From a bacterium (GTDB taxonomy: Bacteria > Chloroflexota > Anaerolineae > Caldilineales > Caldilineaceae), in NCBI GenBank assembly GCA_016124945.1, contig WGMT01000058.1, positions 1-64,000 of the forward strand: DNA of 64,000 nucleotides, in the 5' to 3' direction. Both the position numbers and the translations under genes were made by a program. The notes under the pieces are model-generated. The model searched no databases and had not been told where the DNA came from. It was given only the letters and a program-made list of their open reading frames with translations. This document shows, piece after piece, positions 36,855 to 45,559 of the stretch (the stretch's first letter is position 1; each line of letters begins with the position of its first letter).

Positions 36855-37896
36855 GAGATTTCTGCTCCGCTGTCTGCATCAAAGTCCCGATGCGGCGCGC
36901 TTCGTGTAGCTCGGCAACGACTCGCTTTGAGATCTCGTCCAAAGAGCCGGCGATGGTACAGCCTGCCGCCGGTGGATGGCCACCACCCCCAAGTGCAAAG
37001 GCAACTTTGCTCACGTCGAAGCCTTCTTTGGCGCGGAAACTACATTCCACGGCAGCCCTGCCCTGGGTGTCGACAGTTTCGTTGAAGGTTGCGCTGATGT
37101 CGGCCCCAACTACAGTGACAAGCTGATTGGCCAGCCCACCGCTCTCTTTATCGTCGACGCCGGCAGATTCACGTTGCGCCCGGCTGATTGTCACCCAGAT
37201 GACGCCGTCTTTGAACTGCACTTGGTTGAGCACTTCACCCCATAATTTGATAATGCTGAAGGGGGTGCGGCGTAACGTCCAGTCCACAATCTGCACTAAG
37301 TTCCCACCACCATCCATCAACCGCATAGCCGCCTGCATCACCCGCGCCGTGGTGTTGCTCGTGCGAAAGCCTAGTGTATCGGTCACCAAACCGGTAAGCA
37401 GTGCTTGCGCGATCGGCCCCGTTACCGGGACTTGCATGGCGTCTGCCAGATAAATGAGCATCTGGCAGGTGGCGGCACAGCCTGGTTCCACCCAGTTGAT
37501 ATGGCCAAACCGTGTGTTGGTAACGTGGTGATCGATGACAACCAGGGGAATGGCGACATGGTCTGCAGTTCGGTAGATCGATCCCATGCGATCTGGGCTT
37601 GAGGCATCGAGGCAGACGATCAGATCGTAGCCGGCTGTCACCTGGGCCTCGCCCACAATGTCGGCATAGCCAGGGACAAACGAGAACTCTTCACCGGGGG
37701 CATCTTGTAAGGCCAGGGTAGGATTCTTGCCGATGGCGCGTAAAATCCATCCCATGCCCAAGAGACTGCCGATGGCGTCTCCGTCAGGGGCGACATGGCT
37801 AACACAAAGGATGCGCTCTGCGTTCCGCAATGTGGAGATGAGGAGGGCGTCGAGTTGGGGCCAGGTATCGCCCATTATTGTGGTGGCTAGAGCCAT
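36847..37896 (-). CDS. nrnA: DHH-family phosphoesterase, NrnA-like oligoribonuclease/pAp phosphatase
   Basis: A 349-residue DHH/DHHA1 protein. Motifs: VSHVAPDGDAIGSLLGMG near residue 34, CLDASSPDRMG, the DHH motif VIDHHVTNTRFGH near 120, and the C-terminal DHHA1 glycine motif GGGGHPPAAGC. NrnA degrades short RNA oligonucleotides and 3'-phosphoadenosine 5'-phosphate. Its place between rbfA and truB is the standard Gram-positive and Chloroflexota order. The start is two bases after the rbfA stop. Confidence 0.93.
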   Translation of the reverse strand: MALATTIMGDTWPQLDALLISTLRNAERILCVSHVAPDGDAIGSLLGMGWILRAIGKNPTLALQDAPGEEFSFVPGYADIVGEAQVTAGYDLIVCLDASSPDRMGSIYRTADHVAIPLVVIDHHVTNTRFGHINWVEPGCAATCQMLIYLADAMQVPVTGPIAQALLTGLVTDTLGFRTSNTTARVMQAAMRLMDGGGNLVQIVDWTLRRTPFSIIKLWGEVLNQVQFKDGVIWVTISRAQRESAGVDDKESGGLANQLVTVVGADISATFNETVDTQGRAAVECSFRAKEGFDVSKVAFALGGGGHPPAAGCTIAGSLDEISKRVVAELHEARRIGTLMQTAEQKSRG

Positions 37897-37898
37897 AC

Positions 37899-38336
37899 CT
37901 AATCCTCAGGGTTTCGAGGTGCGTCAGCGTCCGTCTGTGGCGAGGGAGTAGCCTGCACTTCACCACTCTGCGCTTCATCAGTGTCCGATCGCTCGGAACG
38001 AATGCGTTGGAGCAGCTCAGCAACACGAGCGGCGCGTTCAGGTGTATCGTCGTAATGGAATGAGAGTTCCGGAACCACGCGCAACGTAAGCCGCTGCGCA
38101 AGTTGGCGCCGGATGAAGGGTGTTGCCCGATCTAGTCCGCGCAAAAGGAGGCGCCGCGGCGTCTCTTCTTCGTCATCATGGTGGACATAAATTTTGGCGT
38201 TACGCAGATCACGGCTAACCACCACATTGGTTACCGTCAATAAGCTTAGCCTGGGGTCATCCAACTCATTGCTTATCAGGATCGAAAGTTCCTGGTAGAG
38301 CAGTTCTTGTACACGTTGTTGTCGAATTGTAGCCAT
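37899..38336 (-). CDS. rbfA: Ribosome-binding factor A
   Basis: A 145-residue KH-like protein that helps mature the 16S 5' end in the 30S subunit. It opens RQQRVQELLYQELSILI with DPRLSLLTVTNVVVSRDLRNAKIYV, the diagnostic RbfA stretch; VVPELSFHYDDTPERA corresponds to the family's conserved end. The last 35 residues are acidic and low complexity. It lies downstream of infB across a 172-base gap with heptamer-like repeats. Confidence 0.93.
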   Translation of the reverse strand: MATIRQQRVQELLYQELSILISNELDDPRLSLLTVTNVVVSRDLRNAKIYVHHDDEEETPRRLLLRGLDRATPFIRRQLAQRLTLRVVPELSFHYDDTPERAARVAELLQRIRSERSDTDEAQSGEVQATPSPQTDADAPRNPED

Positions 38337-38383
38337 AGTCGTATTCTATCGCGTTCGAGAGGCAGAGGAAAAACCAGGGACGA

Positions 38384-38507
38384 GGGATTGGGGGCTGGGG
38401 GTGTTCATTGTCACAACGGTAAACTGCTGTCGTGATGAGCTTGATGTTGGATGACAAGTGATTCACTTGTCCCAAAGCCCAGTCTCTGATCCCCCAGCCC
38501 TTATCCC
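38384..38507. repeat. Inverted 7-bp arrays between infB and rbfA
   Basis: Left units GGGATTG, GGGGCTG, GGGGTGT (38384-38404). Right units TGATCCC, CCAGCCC, TTATCCC (38487-38507) in opposite orientation. Pairing is imperfect, but the 7-base period holds on both arms. Confidence 0.6.
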
Positions 38508-38508
38508 T

Positions 38509-40401
38509 CTATCGTACCTGCTGCTTCTCGAAGACTTCGATGATGTCGCCCTCTTGCATGTTGTCGTTGATACCTGCCAGGTTGATGCCACATTCATAGC
38601 CGGTGCGCACTTCGCTAACATCTTCAGTGAAACGTTTGAGCGTGCTAATCGTGCTGGTGACCTCGACCTTGCCACCGCGAATTAAGCGGGCGCCTGCATT
38701 GCGTTTAATCGCCCCATCCAACACCATGCAACCTGCTACCAACCCGCCACGGCGGACACGGAAGAGCTGGCGCACTTCGGCGCGGCCAATGGTTACCTCT
38801 TTGTAGACGGGTTCGAGCATACCGGTCAGTGCCAACTCAATGTCTTCGATCATGTGATAGATAACATTGTAGTTGCGGATTTCAACACCAGAGTTCTCAG
38901 CACGCATCGCTGCCGACTTGTCAATGTCGACGTTGAAACCGATGATAATCGCTTCGCTAGCTTCAGCCAACATTACGTCTGATTCGGAGATGTCGCCGAT
39001 GGCCGATTGCAAAATCTTGAGGCTGACCTCTTTCTGCACTTCTCTCTGGCTGGTTGCGATCTGTTCAAGACTGTTGACCACAGGCTCCAAGGTCCCTTGT
39101 ACGTCGGCGCGTACAATGAGGTTGAGTGTCTTGGTTTCGCCTTCTTCGATACGGGCGAAGAAGTCTTCTAGTGTCAACTGTGGGCGGGCCCAAGGTGCAC
39201 GGCTGATGGCATCGGCTTCGGCCTGTCGTTCGTCAGCAATGCGTCGGGCATCTTTGTCTTTGGCCATAACCTCAAAGATGTCGCCGGCGGTGGGCACGTC
39301 CTGAATGCCGAGCACCACCACAGGTGTGCTTGGTGTCGCCTTCTTGATCTGGTTGCCTTCGTGATCGAACATTGCCTTGATACGTCCCCAGGTCTTGCCC
39401 ACCACAATGACGTCACCACGGTTCAGGGTGCCGTTTTGTATCAACAGCGTTGAAGTGACGCCACGGTATTTGTCCAGTTCGGCTTCAATGATGGTACCCA
39501 CGCACTTACCTTTGGGGTTGGCGCGCAGTTGTTCGATTTCGGCCACCAGAAGCAGGTTTGTGAGTAATTCGTCAATGTTCAGGCCGGTCAAAGCGCTGAG
39601 TTGGACCATAATCGTGTCACCGCCCCAGGCTTCAGGCTGCAACCCTTCTTTGGCCAGTTCTTCCATCACGCGGCCAGGGTTTGCGTTGGCTCTGTCAACC
39701 TTGTTAATAGCCACCACAATGGTAACGCCCGCGGCCTTGGCATGGTTGATCGCTTCTTTGGTCTGCGGCATTACACCATCGTCTGCGGCCACCACCAAAA
39801 CCACAATATCGGTGACTTGTGCGCCACGTGCCCGCATTGAGGTGAAGGCTTCATGACCTGGTGTATCGAGGAAGGTGATCTTACGCCCTTCCACTTCGAC
39901 CTGATAAGCGCCGGTGTGCTGGGTGATGCCACCGGCTTCCGTCGCCACAACGTTCGTCTTACGGATGCGATCGAGCAGGGTTGTCTTGCCATGGTCGACA
40001 TGACCAAGCACTGCCACAACAGGAGGTCGTTCGACCAAATTGCTATCTTGTTCATGATCAATAATGTCGTCGACGAATACCTGCGCCTTGGTTCGGGTGT
40101 CTGCTTTTGCCGGTTCGTCAGATTCGGGCTCTGGTTGGTCGCCCTTGGGCCAAAGTACATCAACACCTAGTTCTTCGCCTACAATGGCGGCAGTGTCGTG
40201 ATCGAGCGCCTGATCGATAGGCGCCATGATGCCAAACTGCATCAGCACCTTGATCAGATCAATGGGGCTGCGCTGCATCCGTTCCGCCAGTTTGCGCACA
40301 GTAATATGATCTTCGACAATAATTTCTCTAGGCTGCGCTCCGTTGCCGCCGTTACGGCCTCGAGCTGGTTGTGCTTTGGTTTCTTTGCTTTTTGTAGTCA
40401 T
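38509..40401 (-). CDS. infB: Translation initiation factor IF-2
   Basis: A 630-residue GTPase that places initiator tRNA on the 30S subunit. A short N-terminal IF2_N domain (ITVRKLAERMQRSPIDLIKVL, about residues 33-53) is followed by the G domain: GHVDHGKT at 133-140, DTPGHEAF and NKVD. Domains II to IV follow to the C-terminal TYECGINLAGINDNMQEGD. It is compact; many bacteria carry a several-hundred-residue N-terminal extension that is absent here. ATG 40401 is preceded by GGGGAG. An 807-base gene-free gap lies upstream. Confidence 0.96.
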   Translation of the reverse strand: MTTKSKETKAQPARGRNGGNGAQPREIIVEDHITVRKLAERMQRSPIDLIKVLMQFGIMAPIDQALDHDTAAIVGEELGVDVLWPKGDQPEPESDEPAKADTRTKAQVFVDDIIDHEQDSNLVERPPVVAVLGHVDHGKTTLLDRIRKTNVVATEAGGITQHTGAYQVEVEGRKITFLDTPGHEAFTSMRARGAQVTDIVVLVVAADDGVMPQTKEAINHAKAAGVTIVVAINKVDRANANPGRVMEELAKEGLQPEAWGGDTIMVQLSALTGLNIDELLTNLLLVAEIEQLRANPKGKCVGTIIEAELDKYRGVTSTLLIQNGTLNRGDVIVVGKTWGRIKAMFDHEGNQIKKATPSTPVVVLGIQDVPTAGDIFEVMAKDKDARRIADERQAEADAISRAPWARPQLTLEDFFARIEEGETKTLNLIVRADVQGTLEPVVNSLEQIATSQREVQKEVSLKILQSAIGDISESDVMLAEASEAIIIGFNVDIDKSAAMRAENSGVEIRNYNVIYHMIEDIELALTGMLEPVYKEVTIGRAEVRQLFRVRRGGLVAGCMVLDGAIKRNAGARLIRGGKVEVTSTISTLKRFTEDVSEVRTGYECGINLAGINDNMQEGDIIEVFEKQQVR

Positions 40402-41208
40402 CTTGACTCCCCTTTACCTTTCACTAAACACGGGTTCAGACATCATCTGCGGTTTGATGCCGACCCTAATATGGGCACCCGAATCTCTACCCGGTATGCT
40501 ATCTCCATGTAACCCATGGATTTCCGTAGCGCATGGACTGCCGGCGTACACTTTTTGTTTTCAGCACCTGATTGCGCGTGTATTCAATGCCTCATTGTGC
40601 GTTCAGGCACAATCAAAGCGGATGACACGCGCCAACATGCCCAGCATGCCTGATGACGGCGACTGAATGTACTACCGATTCGCTAAACTGGAAAAGTCCA
40701 CAGTGTATGCCTGTAGAAAAACTGGGTAGCAAACACCCATGAAGAGAAGTACCACCGGAAGTTACGGGGAAGGAGGGGAGAAAACTGAGAGCCATCTCAA
40801 CTTGACTGACGATCACGCGACGTGCTGTCCACGAAACATCAGGAATGATGAGTTAGATACTCATTTTGGTTCTCCCTCACCGACACCAAAAACTGTCGGT
40901 TGCGTTCTCCGTTGGGCGCCGTGCTGTTCAGCATTCCACACAGCGTAGTGGCCCTTAACCACTGGTTTCACCCATACGGCTTTCATCAACATACATGGCA
41001 GATATCCTCTGCACTGTCACCAACGACTTCGCTAATGCGCTAGGTTGATAAGCTGATTGCAACCCCATTTTGTGCGACTGATCTCAAAAATCGCTTACAA
41101 CAGCCAGCATAAATGGGCACGATAACATAAACGTTTTAGGTTTACCGCTACTTAGTATAGCCTACACGGCTCAAAAAAGCCAGCATTGGCCTGCCTTTGG
41201 TACAAGAT
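40402..41208 (-). other. 807-bp gene-free gap upstream of infB (candidate long leader)
   Basis: No credible coding sequence, tRNA or known RNA family was recognised. Visible on the minus strand: a weak 4-bp hairpin plus T-run just after ylxR (41172-41190), a possible -10 TATACT (41159-41154), small stems such as CCGACA/TGTCGG and AGTGG/CCACT, and a three-codon reading frame behind GGGAGAACC. The usual L7Ae-like gene between ylxR and infB is missing. The region may be a structured 5' leader of infB or a decayed gene. Confidence 0.5.
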
Positions 41209-41529
41209 TTAGCAGCTATTGGCATCTTCTTCAAGTGGATCTACATCGGGCAGTGTTTCTGCATACGCTTGTAGTGCGTCAATATCTTGGCTGCTAATCC
41301 CTGTTCGCAAGGAGCGTTGTAAGAGTCGATTGCTCAATGCTTGGTGCCAACATGAACGGACGGGGTGCAAGTACGCACCCCGTCCAGCTAATTTGCCTGT
41401 TAAGTCAACCTTCACCTCAGACTCTACGCGCACGACTCGAACTAATTCGCGCTTGCCTGCTCCCTGACGGCAGGCAATGCACATGCGCTGCGGTACATGC
41501 TTTTTCGTCTGTGGTTGTTTCTGGGCCAT
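41209..41529 (-). CDS. ylxR: YlxR (DUF448) family RNA-binding protein
   Basis: A 106-residue basic protein with the DUF448 signature PQRMCIACRQGAGKRELVRV near residue 13 and GRGAYLHPVRSCWHQAL near 50. In other bacteria it sits between nusA and infB and binds RNA or regulates RNase P and transcription. Here it lies 61 bases after nusA. A cysteine-rich turn (CIAC) is retained. It is followed by a weak terminator-like hairpin and a long gap. Confidence 0.88.
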   Translation of the reverse strand: MAQKQPQTKKHVPQRMCIACRQGAGKRELVRVVRVESEVKVDLTGKLAGRGAYLHPVRSCWHQALSNRLLQRSLRTGISSQDIDALQAYAETLPDVDPLEEDANSC

Positions 41530-41590
41530 TGTCTACTGCTTCTCACTCAATATTACTTCTCACTCAATTACTTACAGAATCGCTCTACAA

Positions 41591-43435
41591 CTAGCGGAAG
41601 CTGAAATCGTCGAAATCCTCTTCCTCAAATTCTCGGCGCTTGCCCCGCTTCGCTGTTTTGCCTTTCTTCTTCTCGACGGCTTTGCCAGCTACAGGTTTGA
41701 CACCGCGTTTGCCTTTACGTTTGCCGTCCCACTCTTCGAATTCTTCTTCCTCTTCATCGCCAATGCCCACTAGTAGCTCTTCAGGGACTTCGATTTCATC
41801 GAGCGGGCCAAAATCAACCTGCTGACCGCGGCGTTGCGCCATGCGTTGACGTAACATGTCGGCAGTAATAATCTCAGGCAATTCCTCGCCCTCCACAACA
41901 TCTGTTTCTTCGGCCGTTTGGTCTTCTTCTTCGGTTGCCTCTTCGACAATGTCGGGGAAAGCCGGTTCAACGTGTCGGGCCACAGTTTCTTTCGGTGCGA
42001 CTGGTTCCTGCTCTGCCGGTTCATCTTCGACTACGTCGACATCATCTTCGTCGAACAACGGTTTAAGGTTGTCTCCTGTGCCAATGGCAGCTGCAGCACG
42101 TTCAAAGGCGTCGAGCGCAGCACGGGATTCGTCGCGGTCGCGCAGCGCGTCGTCAAGATCTTTGAATGAATCAGGCCATGACGCCATCTCTTCGGCCACA
42201 TCCTCATGTTCGCGTTCCGCATCCAGGCGCTGGATTGTCTCCGCTGCCTGACGCAGTCGTTCTTCGCTGATGCTTTCGGCTGTGTTGTCGCCCTGTAGGA
42301 TGCGTTCCGCCAACGAGAGCAGATCTCTACCACCACCACTTGTCTGACGTTGTGTCTGGTGAACGGCCAGCAGATCAAGACCTTCTTCTCGGGCTTCGCT
42401 TTCGCTCTTGATGTCGATGCGCCAGCCGGTTAGCTTCGCCGCCAGGCGGGCATTCTGCCCTTCTTTGCCGATGGCGAGGCTGAGCTGTCGATCCGGCACC
42501 ACGACGACGGCTGTCTTCACCGTTGATTCTTCGTCGAGGAGCACACTCTGTACCTTCGCCGGGCTAAGGGCGTTGGCAATATAGGTTCGCAGGTCGGTGC
42601 TCCATTCGACGACGTCGATTTTTTCACCGGCCAACTCGTTAACAATATTCTGAATGCGCAATCCGCGCATCCCCACACAGCTACCCACAGGATCCACGGC
42701 AGGCACCGAAGTGGTCACCGAAACCTTGCTACGTGCGCCTGGCTCACGGGAAATTGACTTAATCTCTACCGTGCCGTCGCGTACTTCAGGGATCTCTTGT
42801 TCCATTAGGCGGCGCAAGAGGTTGCGGTGGGTGCGGCTCAGTTTGATGACAGGCCCACGGTTGCTTTTGTGCACATCGACAACATAGAGCCGGACATAGT
42901 CACCGCGGCGCAGCGTCTCGCTTGGGATCTGTTCCTCGCGCGGGAGCAGGCTTTCGTGCTTTTCGCCCAACAACACAGTGACGGTGCCACTGGTTGTGTC
43001 GATGCTGCGCACCTGCGCGTTGATGATTTCACCGACCTTGTGCACAAAGTTTTCGTAAACAGTGTCCCTTTCCGCTTCACGGATACGCTGTAGGATCACC
43101 TGTTTGGCCGTTTGGGCAGCGATTCGCCCAAAATCTTTGGGGGCACTTTCCACGCTGATGACATCGCCAAGTTTGACGTCGGCATTGACGACCTTGGCAT
43201 CCTCCAGCCGGATTTCAGTATTCTGGTTGATGACATCGTCGACCACCTCGCGTTCGGCGAAGACTTTCATCTCGCCGCTGATGCGGTCGATCTCTGCCGT
43301 GACATTTGCCACAGAACCATAATTCCGTTTGTAGGCAGACACGAGCGCAGCTTCAATTGCATTGAAGATGACCTCGCGTTCCAATCCTTTGTCGGTGGCG
43401 ACCTGGTTGATGCCGGCAATGAGCGCTTTACTCAT
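41591..43435 (-). CDS. nusA: Transcription termination/antitermination factor NusA with long acidic C-terminal tail
   Basis: A 614-residue RNA polymerase-binding factor. The N-terminal domain (FNAIEAALVSAYKRNYG), S1 domain and two KH domains (DPVGSCVGMRGLRIQNI, SLAIGKEGQNARLAAKLTG) fill about residues 1-345. The remaining 270 residues are highly charged: acidic (DEDDVDVVEDEPAE-like, then GDEEEEEFEEWD), then a Lys/Arg block, ending EEEDFDDFSFR. This tail has no recognised domain and is much longer than in typical NusA lacking AR repeats. ATG 43435 is chosen; TTG 43447 is possible. rimP, usually just upstream, is absent. Confidence 0.93.
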   Translation of the reverse strand: MSKALIAGINQVATDKGLEREVIFNAIEAALVSAYKRNYGSVANVTAEIDRISGEMKVFAEREVVDDVINQNTEIRLEDAKVVNADVKLGDVISVESAPKDFGRIAAQTAKQVILQRIREAERDTVYENFVHKVGEIINAQVRSIDTTSGTVTVLLGEKHESLLPREEQIPSETLRRGDYVRLYVVDVHKSNRGPVIKLSRTHRNLLRRLMEQEIPEVRDGTVEIKSISREPGARSKVSVTTSVPAVDPVGSCVGMRGLRIQNIVNELAGEKIDVVEWSTDLRTYIANALSPAKVQSVLLDEESTVKTAVVVVPDRQLSLAIGKEGQNARLAAKLTGWRIDIKSESEAREEGLDLLAVHQTQRQTSGGGRDLLSLAERILQGDNTAESISEERLRQAAETIQRLDAEREHEDVAEEMASWPDSFKDLDDALRDRDESRAALDAFERAAAAIGTGDNLKPLFDEDDVDVVEDEPAEQEPVAPKETVARHVEPAFPDIVEEATEEEDQTAEETDVVEGEELPEIITADMLRQRMAQRRGQQVDFGPLDEIEVPEELLVGIGDEEEEEFEEWDGKRKGKRGVKPVAGKAVEKKKGKTAKRGKRREFEEEDFDDFSFR

Positions 43436-43542
43436 ATTTTCGAACAACTCCTCGAACTACAGAACGATATACGATTGTGGGTAGAAACAAATGTAAGTAC
43501 TAAAATTACGTGAACGGTGAATAAGAAAAAAGGTCCATACAA

Positions 43543-43566
43543 CAGAAAAAGTGGGGAGCCCCCACT
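43543..43566 (-). terminator. Rho-independent terminator/attenuator in the nusA leader
   Basis: On the minus strand a perfect 7-bp stem (AGTGGGG against CCCCACT, loop GCT) is followed by TTTTTCTG. It lies between the predicted nusA promoter and the nusA ATG, so it could attenuate nusA or stop read-through from the PstS-like gene. Confidence 0.75.
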
Positions 43567-43662
43567 TCCGTCACCACAATAATATCAACAAAACACTACT
43601 AAAACACCCTCAAAACAATAACTTCAGACTGCAAGGTTAAAACCTTACCTTCAAACAGAGGA

Positions 43663-43692
43663 ATTATAACACAGTCCCAAGTCAAAAATCAA
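43663..43692 (-). promoter_or_regulatory. Predicted nusA promoter
   Basis: On the minus strand TTGATT (43692-43687) and TATAAT (43668-43663) are 18 bases apart, and the -10 is extended (TGT before TATAAT). It is downstream of the PstS-like stop and upstream of the leader terminator. Confidence 0.6.
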
Positions 43693-43720
43693 GTACAACA
43701 CAGATTTTATTGAAAGTTCT

Positions 43721-43759
43721 CCAACTGTATCTTCCAACTGTATCTTCCAACTGTATCTT
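43721..43759. repeat. Three perfect 13-bp tandem repeats (CCAACTGTATCTT)
   Basis: Exact copies at 43721-43733, 43734-43746 and 43747-43759, between the PstS-like stop codon and the nusA promoter. Confidence 0.9.
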
Positions 43760-43782
43760 CGTTGGCCTTTAGCCGTCGGCTC

Positions 43783-44643
43783 TTAACGAATGCGCACATG
43801 ATAACGTTCAACGATCCTCTGCCCCGCCGGGCTGAGGACAAAATCGATGAACTGCTGTGGCCAGCCACGATCTACCCTGCGTCGTAACAGAAAAAGTGGA
43901 CGACTCAGGTGATAACTCTGGTTGGTCAGTACTTCGTCGCTGGGCAGCTTGCCTTCAATGGGCACCACACGTACCTGCGCCTGATCGGCAGGATCGGCTA
44001 GTGAGGCGCCGGCTGCATTGCGTGTGTAAGCTTGTGATACATAACCGATGGTGTCAGGACGCCCGGCGATATAGCCTACCATGTCACGGCTTGTCGGCAT
44101 GACCACCGCTGTAAGTGCTACGTTTTCCGTGTCCATTACCCGCTCCTCAAAAAGGGCGCGCGTGCCGCTCCCATCTTCGCGGCTTACAAGGACGACTTCG
44201 TTGTTGTTGCCGCCCACATCTTGCCAGTTCAATGCCCGTCCACTGTAGAGATTGCGCAGTTGCAGCAAGGTAAGATTTTCAACCGGGTTGTTGCGATGCA
44301 CGAGAATGGCAATGCCATCCCAGGCGATAGGCACACGCAGTAGATTAGCCGGTATTTCCTCCTCTTCGCTGAGTAGTGTGCTTGCGGCCAACGAAACCTG
44401 GCCGCTGGAAACCCAGCTTTCGCCGAGTGTGCTGCCACCGCCGCGCAGGCTGAAGATGACATTCGGATGACGATCGCTGAATGCGCCGGTCAGCTCGATG
44501 AGCAGTGGCATCATCTCTGTGGAACCGGCTATGCTCAGATTCACCGGCTCCAAAGGCACGATGCCGGCCTGCCTACACGAGGAGAGAAGCACCGCAATGA
44601 ACAGCAGTGGCGCCATCCATAAGCGGCAGCGGAGAGAGTTCAT
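43783..44643 (-). CDS. PstS-like phosphate-type substrate-binding lipoprotein
   Basis: A 286-residue exported protein. Signal LLFIAVLLSSC is a lipobox. The mature part is a PBP-like domain of the phosphate type: LSIAGSTEMMPLLIELTGAF, FSLRGGGSTLGESWVSSGQV, and SREDGSGTRALFEERVM, where Ser, Gly and Thr residues bind the oxyanion. No pstCAB genes are adjacent, so it may serve as a sensor or feed a transporter encoded elsewhere. ATG 44643 follows AAGGAAGC and lies 16 bases after uppP. Confidence 0.82.
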   Translation of the reverse strand: MNSLRCRLWMAPLLFIAVLLSSCRQAGIVPLEPVNLSIAGSTEMMPLLIELTGAFSDRHPNVIFSLRGGGSTLGESWVSSGQVSLAASTLLSEEEEIPANLLRVPIAWDGIAILVHRNNPVENLTLLQLRNLYSGRALNWQDVGGNNNEVVLVSREDGSGTRALFEERVMDTENVALTAVVMPTSRDMVGYIAGRPDTIGYVSQAYTRNAAGASLADPADQAQVRVVPIEGKLPSDEVLTNQSYHLSRPLFLLRRRVDRGWPQQFIDFVLSPAGQRIVERYHVRIR

Positions 44644-44659
44644 ACTGTTTCGTGCTTCC

Positions 44660-45490
44660 TTAGCCGCGGATCGCGCTGAGGATGAATACCAGGATCGAAA
44701 CACTTAGACAGTAGGCGGCGAAGACATAAAGTGTGTGGCGGCGCAGATACGCCAGAAGGAAGCGAATGGCCACAAAGCCCGAAATTGCGCTGGCCATAAA
44801 GCCAACCGCCAGTATAGGCAACTGGGCCGACAGCATAGCCGGATCTGTGGCCAGGGCATCGCTGAATTGAAGCAGCCCTGCACCGAAGAAAGCCGGTGTG
44901 CCTAACAGAAAACTGAACCGTGCAGCCGCTGCGCGGTTCATGCCGCGCGCAAGGCCTGCGGCTATGGTGCTGCCGCTACGACTAATGCCTGGCGCAAGGG
45001 CAACGGCCTGCGCCAGCCCAATGACGATTACATCGCCCCAAGACATTTGTTCGGTGAATTTATTCTGTTGGCTGCGCGCGGCCAACAGTTCACTGCCGGC
45101 CAGCAGCGCCGCTGTTACCAGCAAGAAGCCGGCTGCCGCCAAGTGAGAGGTGAAGAGCGACTCAATAAAATCTTTGAAGAGCAATCCTGTCACCGCGGCG
45201 GGGATGGAGGCGACGACGATGAACCAACCCAACCGTGCGTTGGGATCGGCCAGCGAACGGCGCACAATGCTTTGTAAAGAAGCTGTGATGATTGCAACAA
45301 AATCGCGCCAAAAAACGGCGAAGATTGCCACTAGTGTTCCCCAGTGCAACACTGTGTCGAAAAGCAGTCCGCTGTGTTCCCAACCCAGTAACCACGGGAC
45401 AATCACCAGATGTCCACTGCTGCTGACGGGAATGAACTCGGTTGCACCTTGAACGATGCCCAAAACGATTGCCTCGATGAACTCAAACAC
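44660..45490 (-). CDS. uppP: Undecaprenyl-diphosphatase UppP/BacA
   Basis: A 276-residue integral membrane phosphatase that recycles undecaprenyl diphosphate for cell-wall synthesis and confers bacitracin tolerance. The active-site motif GATEFIPVSSSGHL is at residues 15-28 and the second motif PGISRSGSTI near 166. Length and helix pattern are typical. It lies 69 bases after tgt and 16 before the PstS-like gene; the three probably form an operon. Confidence 0.94.
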   Translation of the reverse strand: MFEFIEAIVLGIVQGATEFIPVSSSGHLVIVPWLLGWEHSGLLFDTVLHWGTLVAIFAVFWRDFVAIITASLQSIVRRSLADPNARLGWFIVVASIPAAVTGLLFKDFIESLFTSHLAAAGFLLVTAALLAGSELLAARSQQNKFTEQMSWGDVIVIGLAQAVALAPGISRSGSTIAAGLARGMNRAAAARFSFLLGTPAFFGAGLLQFSDALATDPAMLSAQLPILAVGFMASAISGFVAIRFLLAYLRRHTLYVFAAYCLSVSILVFILSAIRG

Positions 45491-45559
45491 AAGCAGTCCT
45501 TCTTGGCGGACGATCTGATCCGCTGCTGATGTTGGTGCGCTTGTTGGCGCAGGATGATG

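Larger units (their letters stand above)
43436..43782 (-). promoter_or_regulatory. 347-bp nusA leader: tandem repeat, promoter and attenuator
   Basis: Between the PstS-like stop and nusA there is no gene. In transcription order (minus strand) it holds the 13-bp tandem repeat (43721-43759), a promoter (43692-43663) and a hairpin with T-run (43566-43543), then about 110 bases to the nusA start. The order promoter-terminator-nusA suggests attenuation of the nusA operon. Confidence 0.6.

Noticed and set aside
40613..41040. Short frames in the gap upstream of infB as candidate genes, and the gap as tmRNA, RNase P or 6S RNA
   Set aside because: The frames lack ribosome binding sites and known motifs; none of the conserved cores of those RNAs could be found on either strand.
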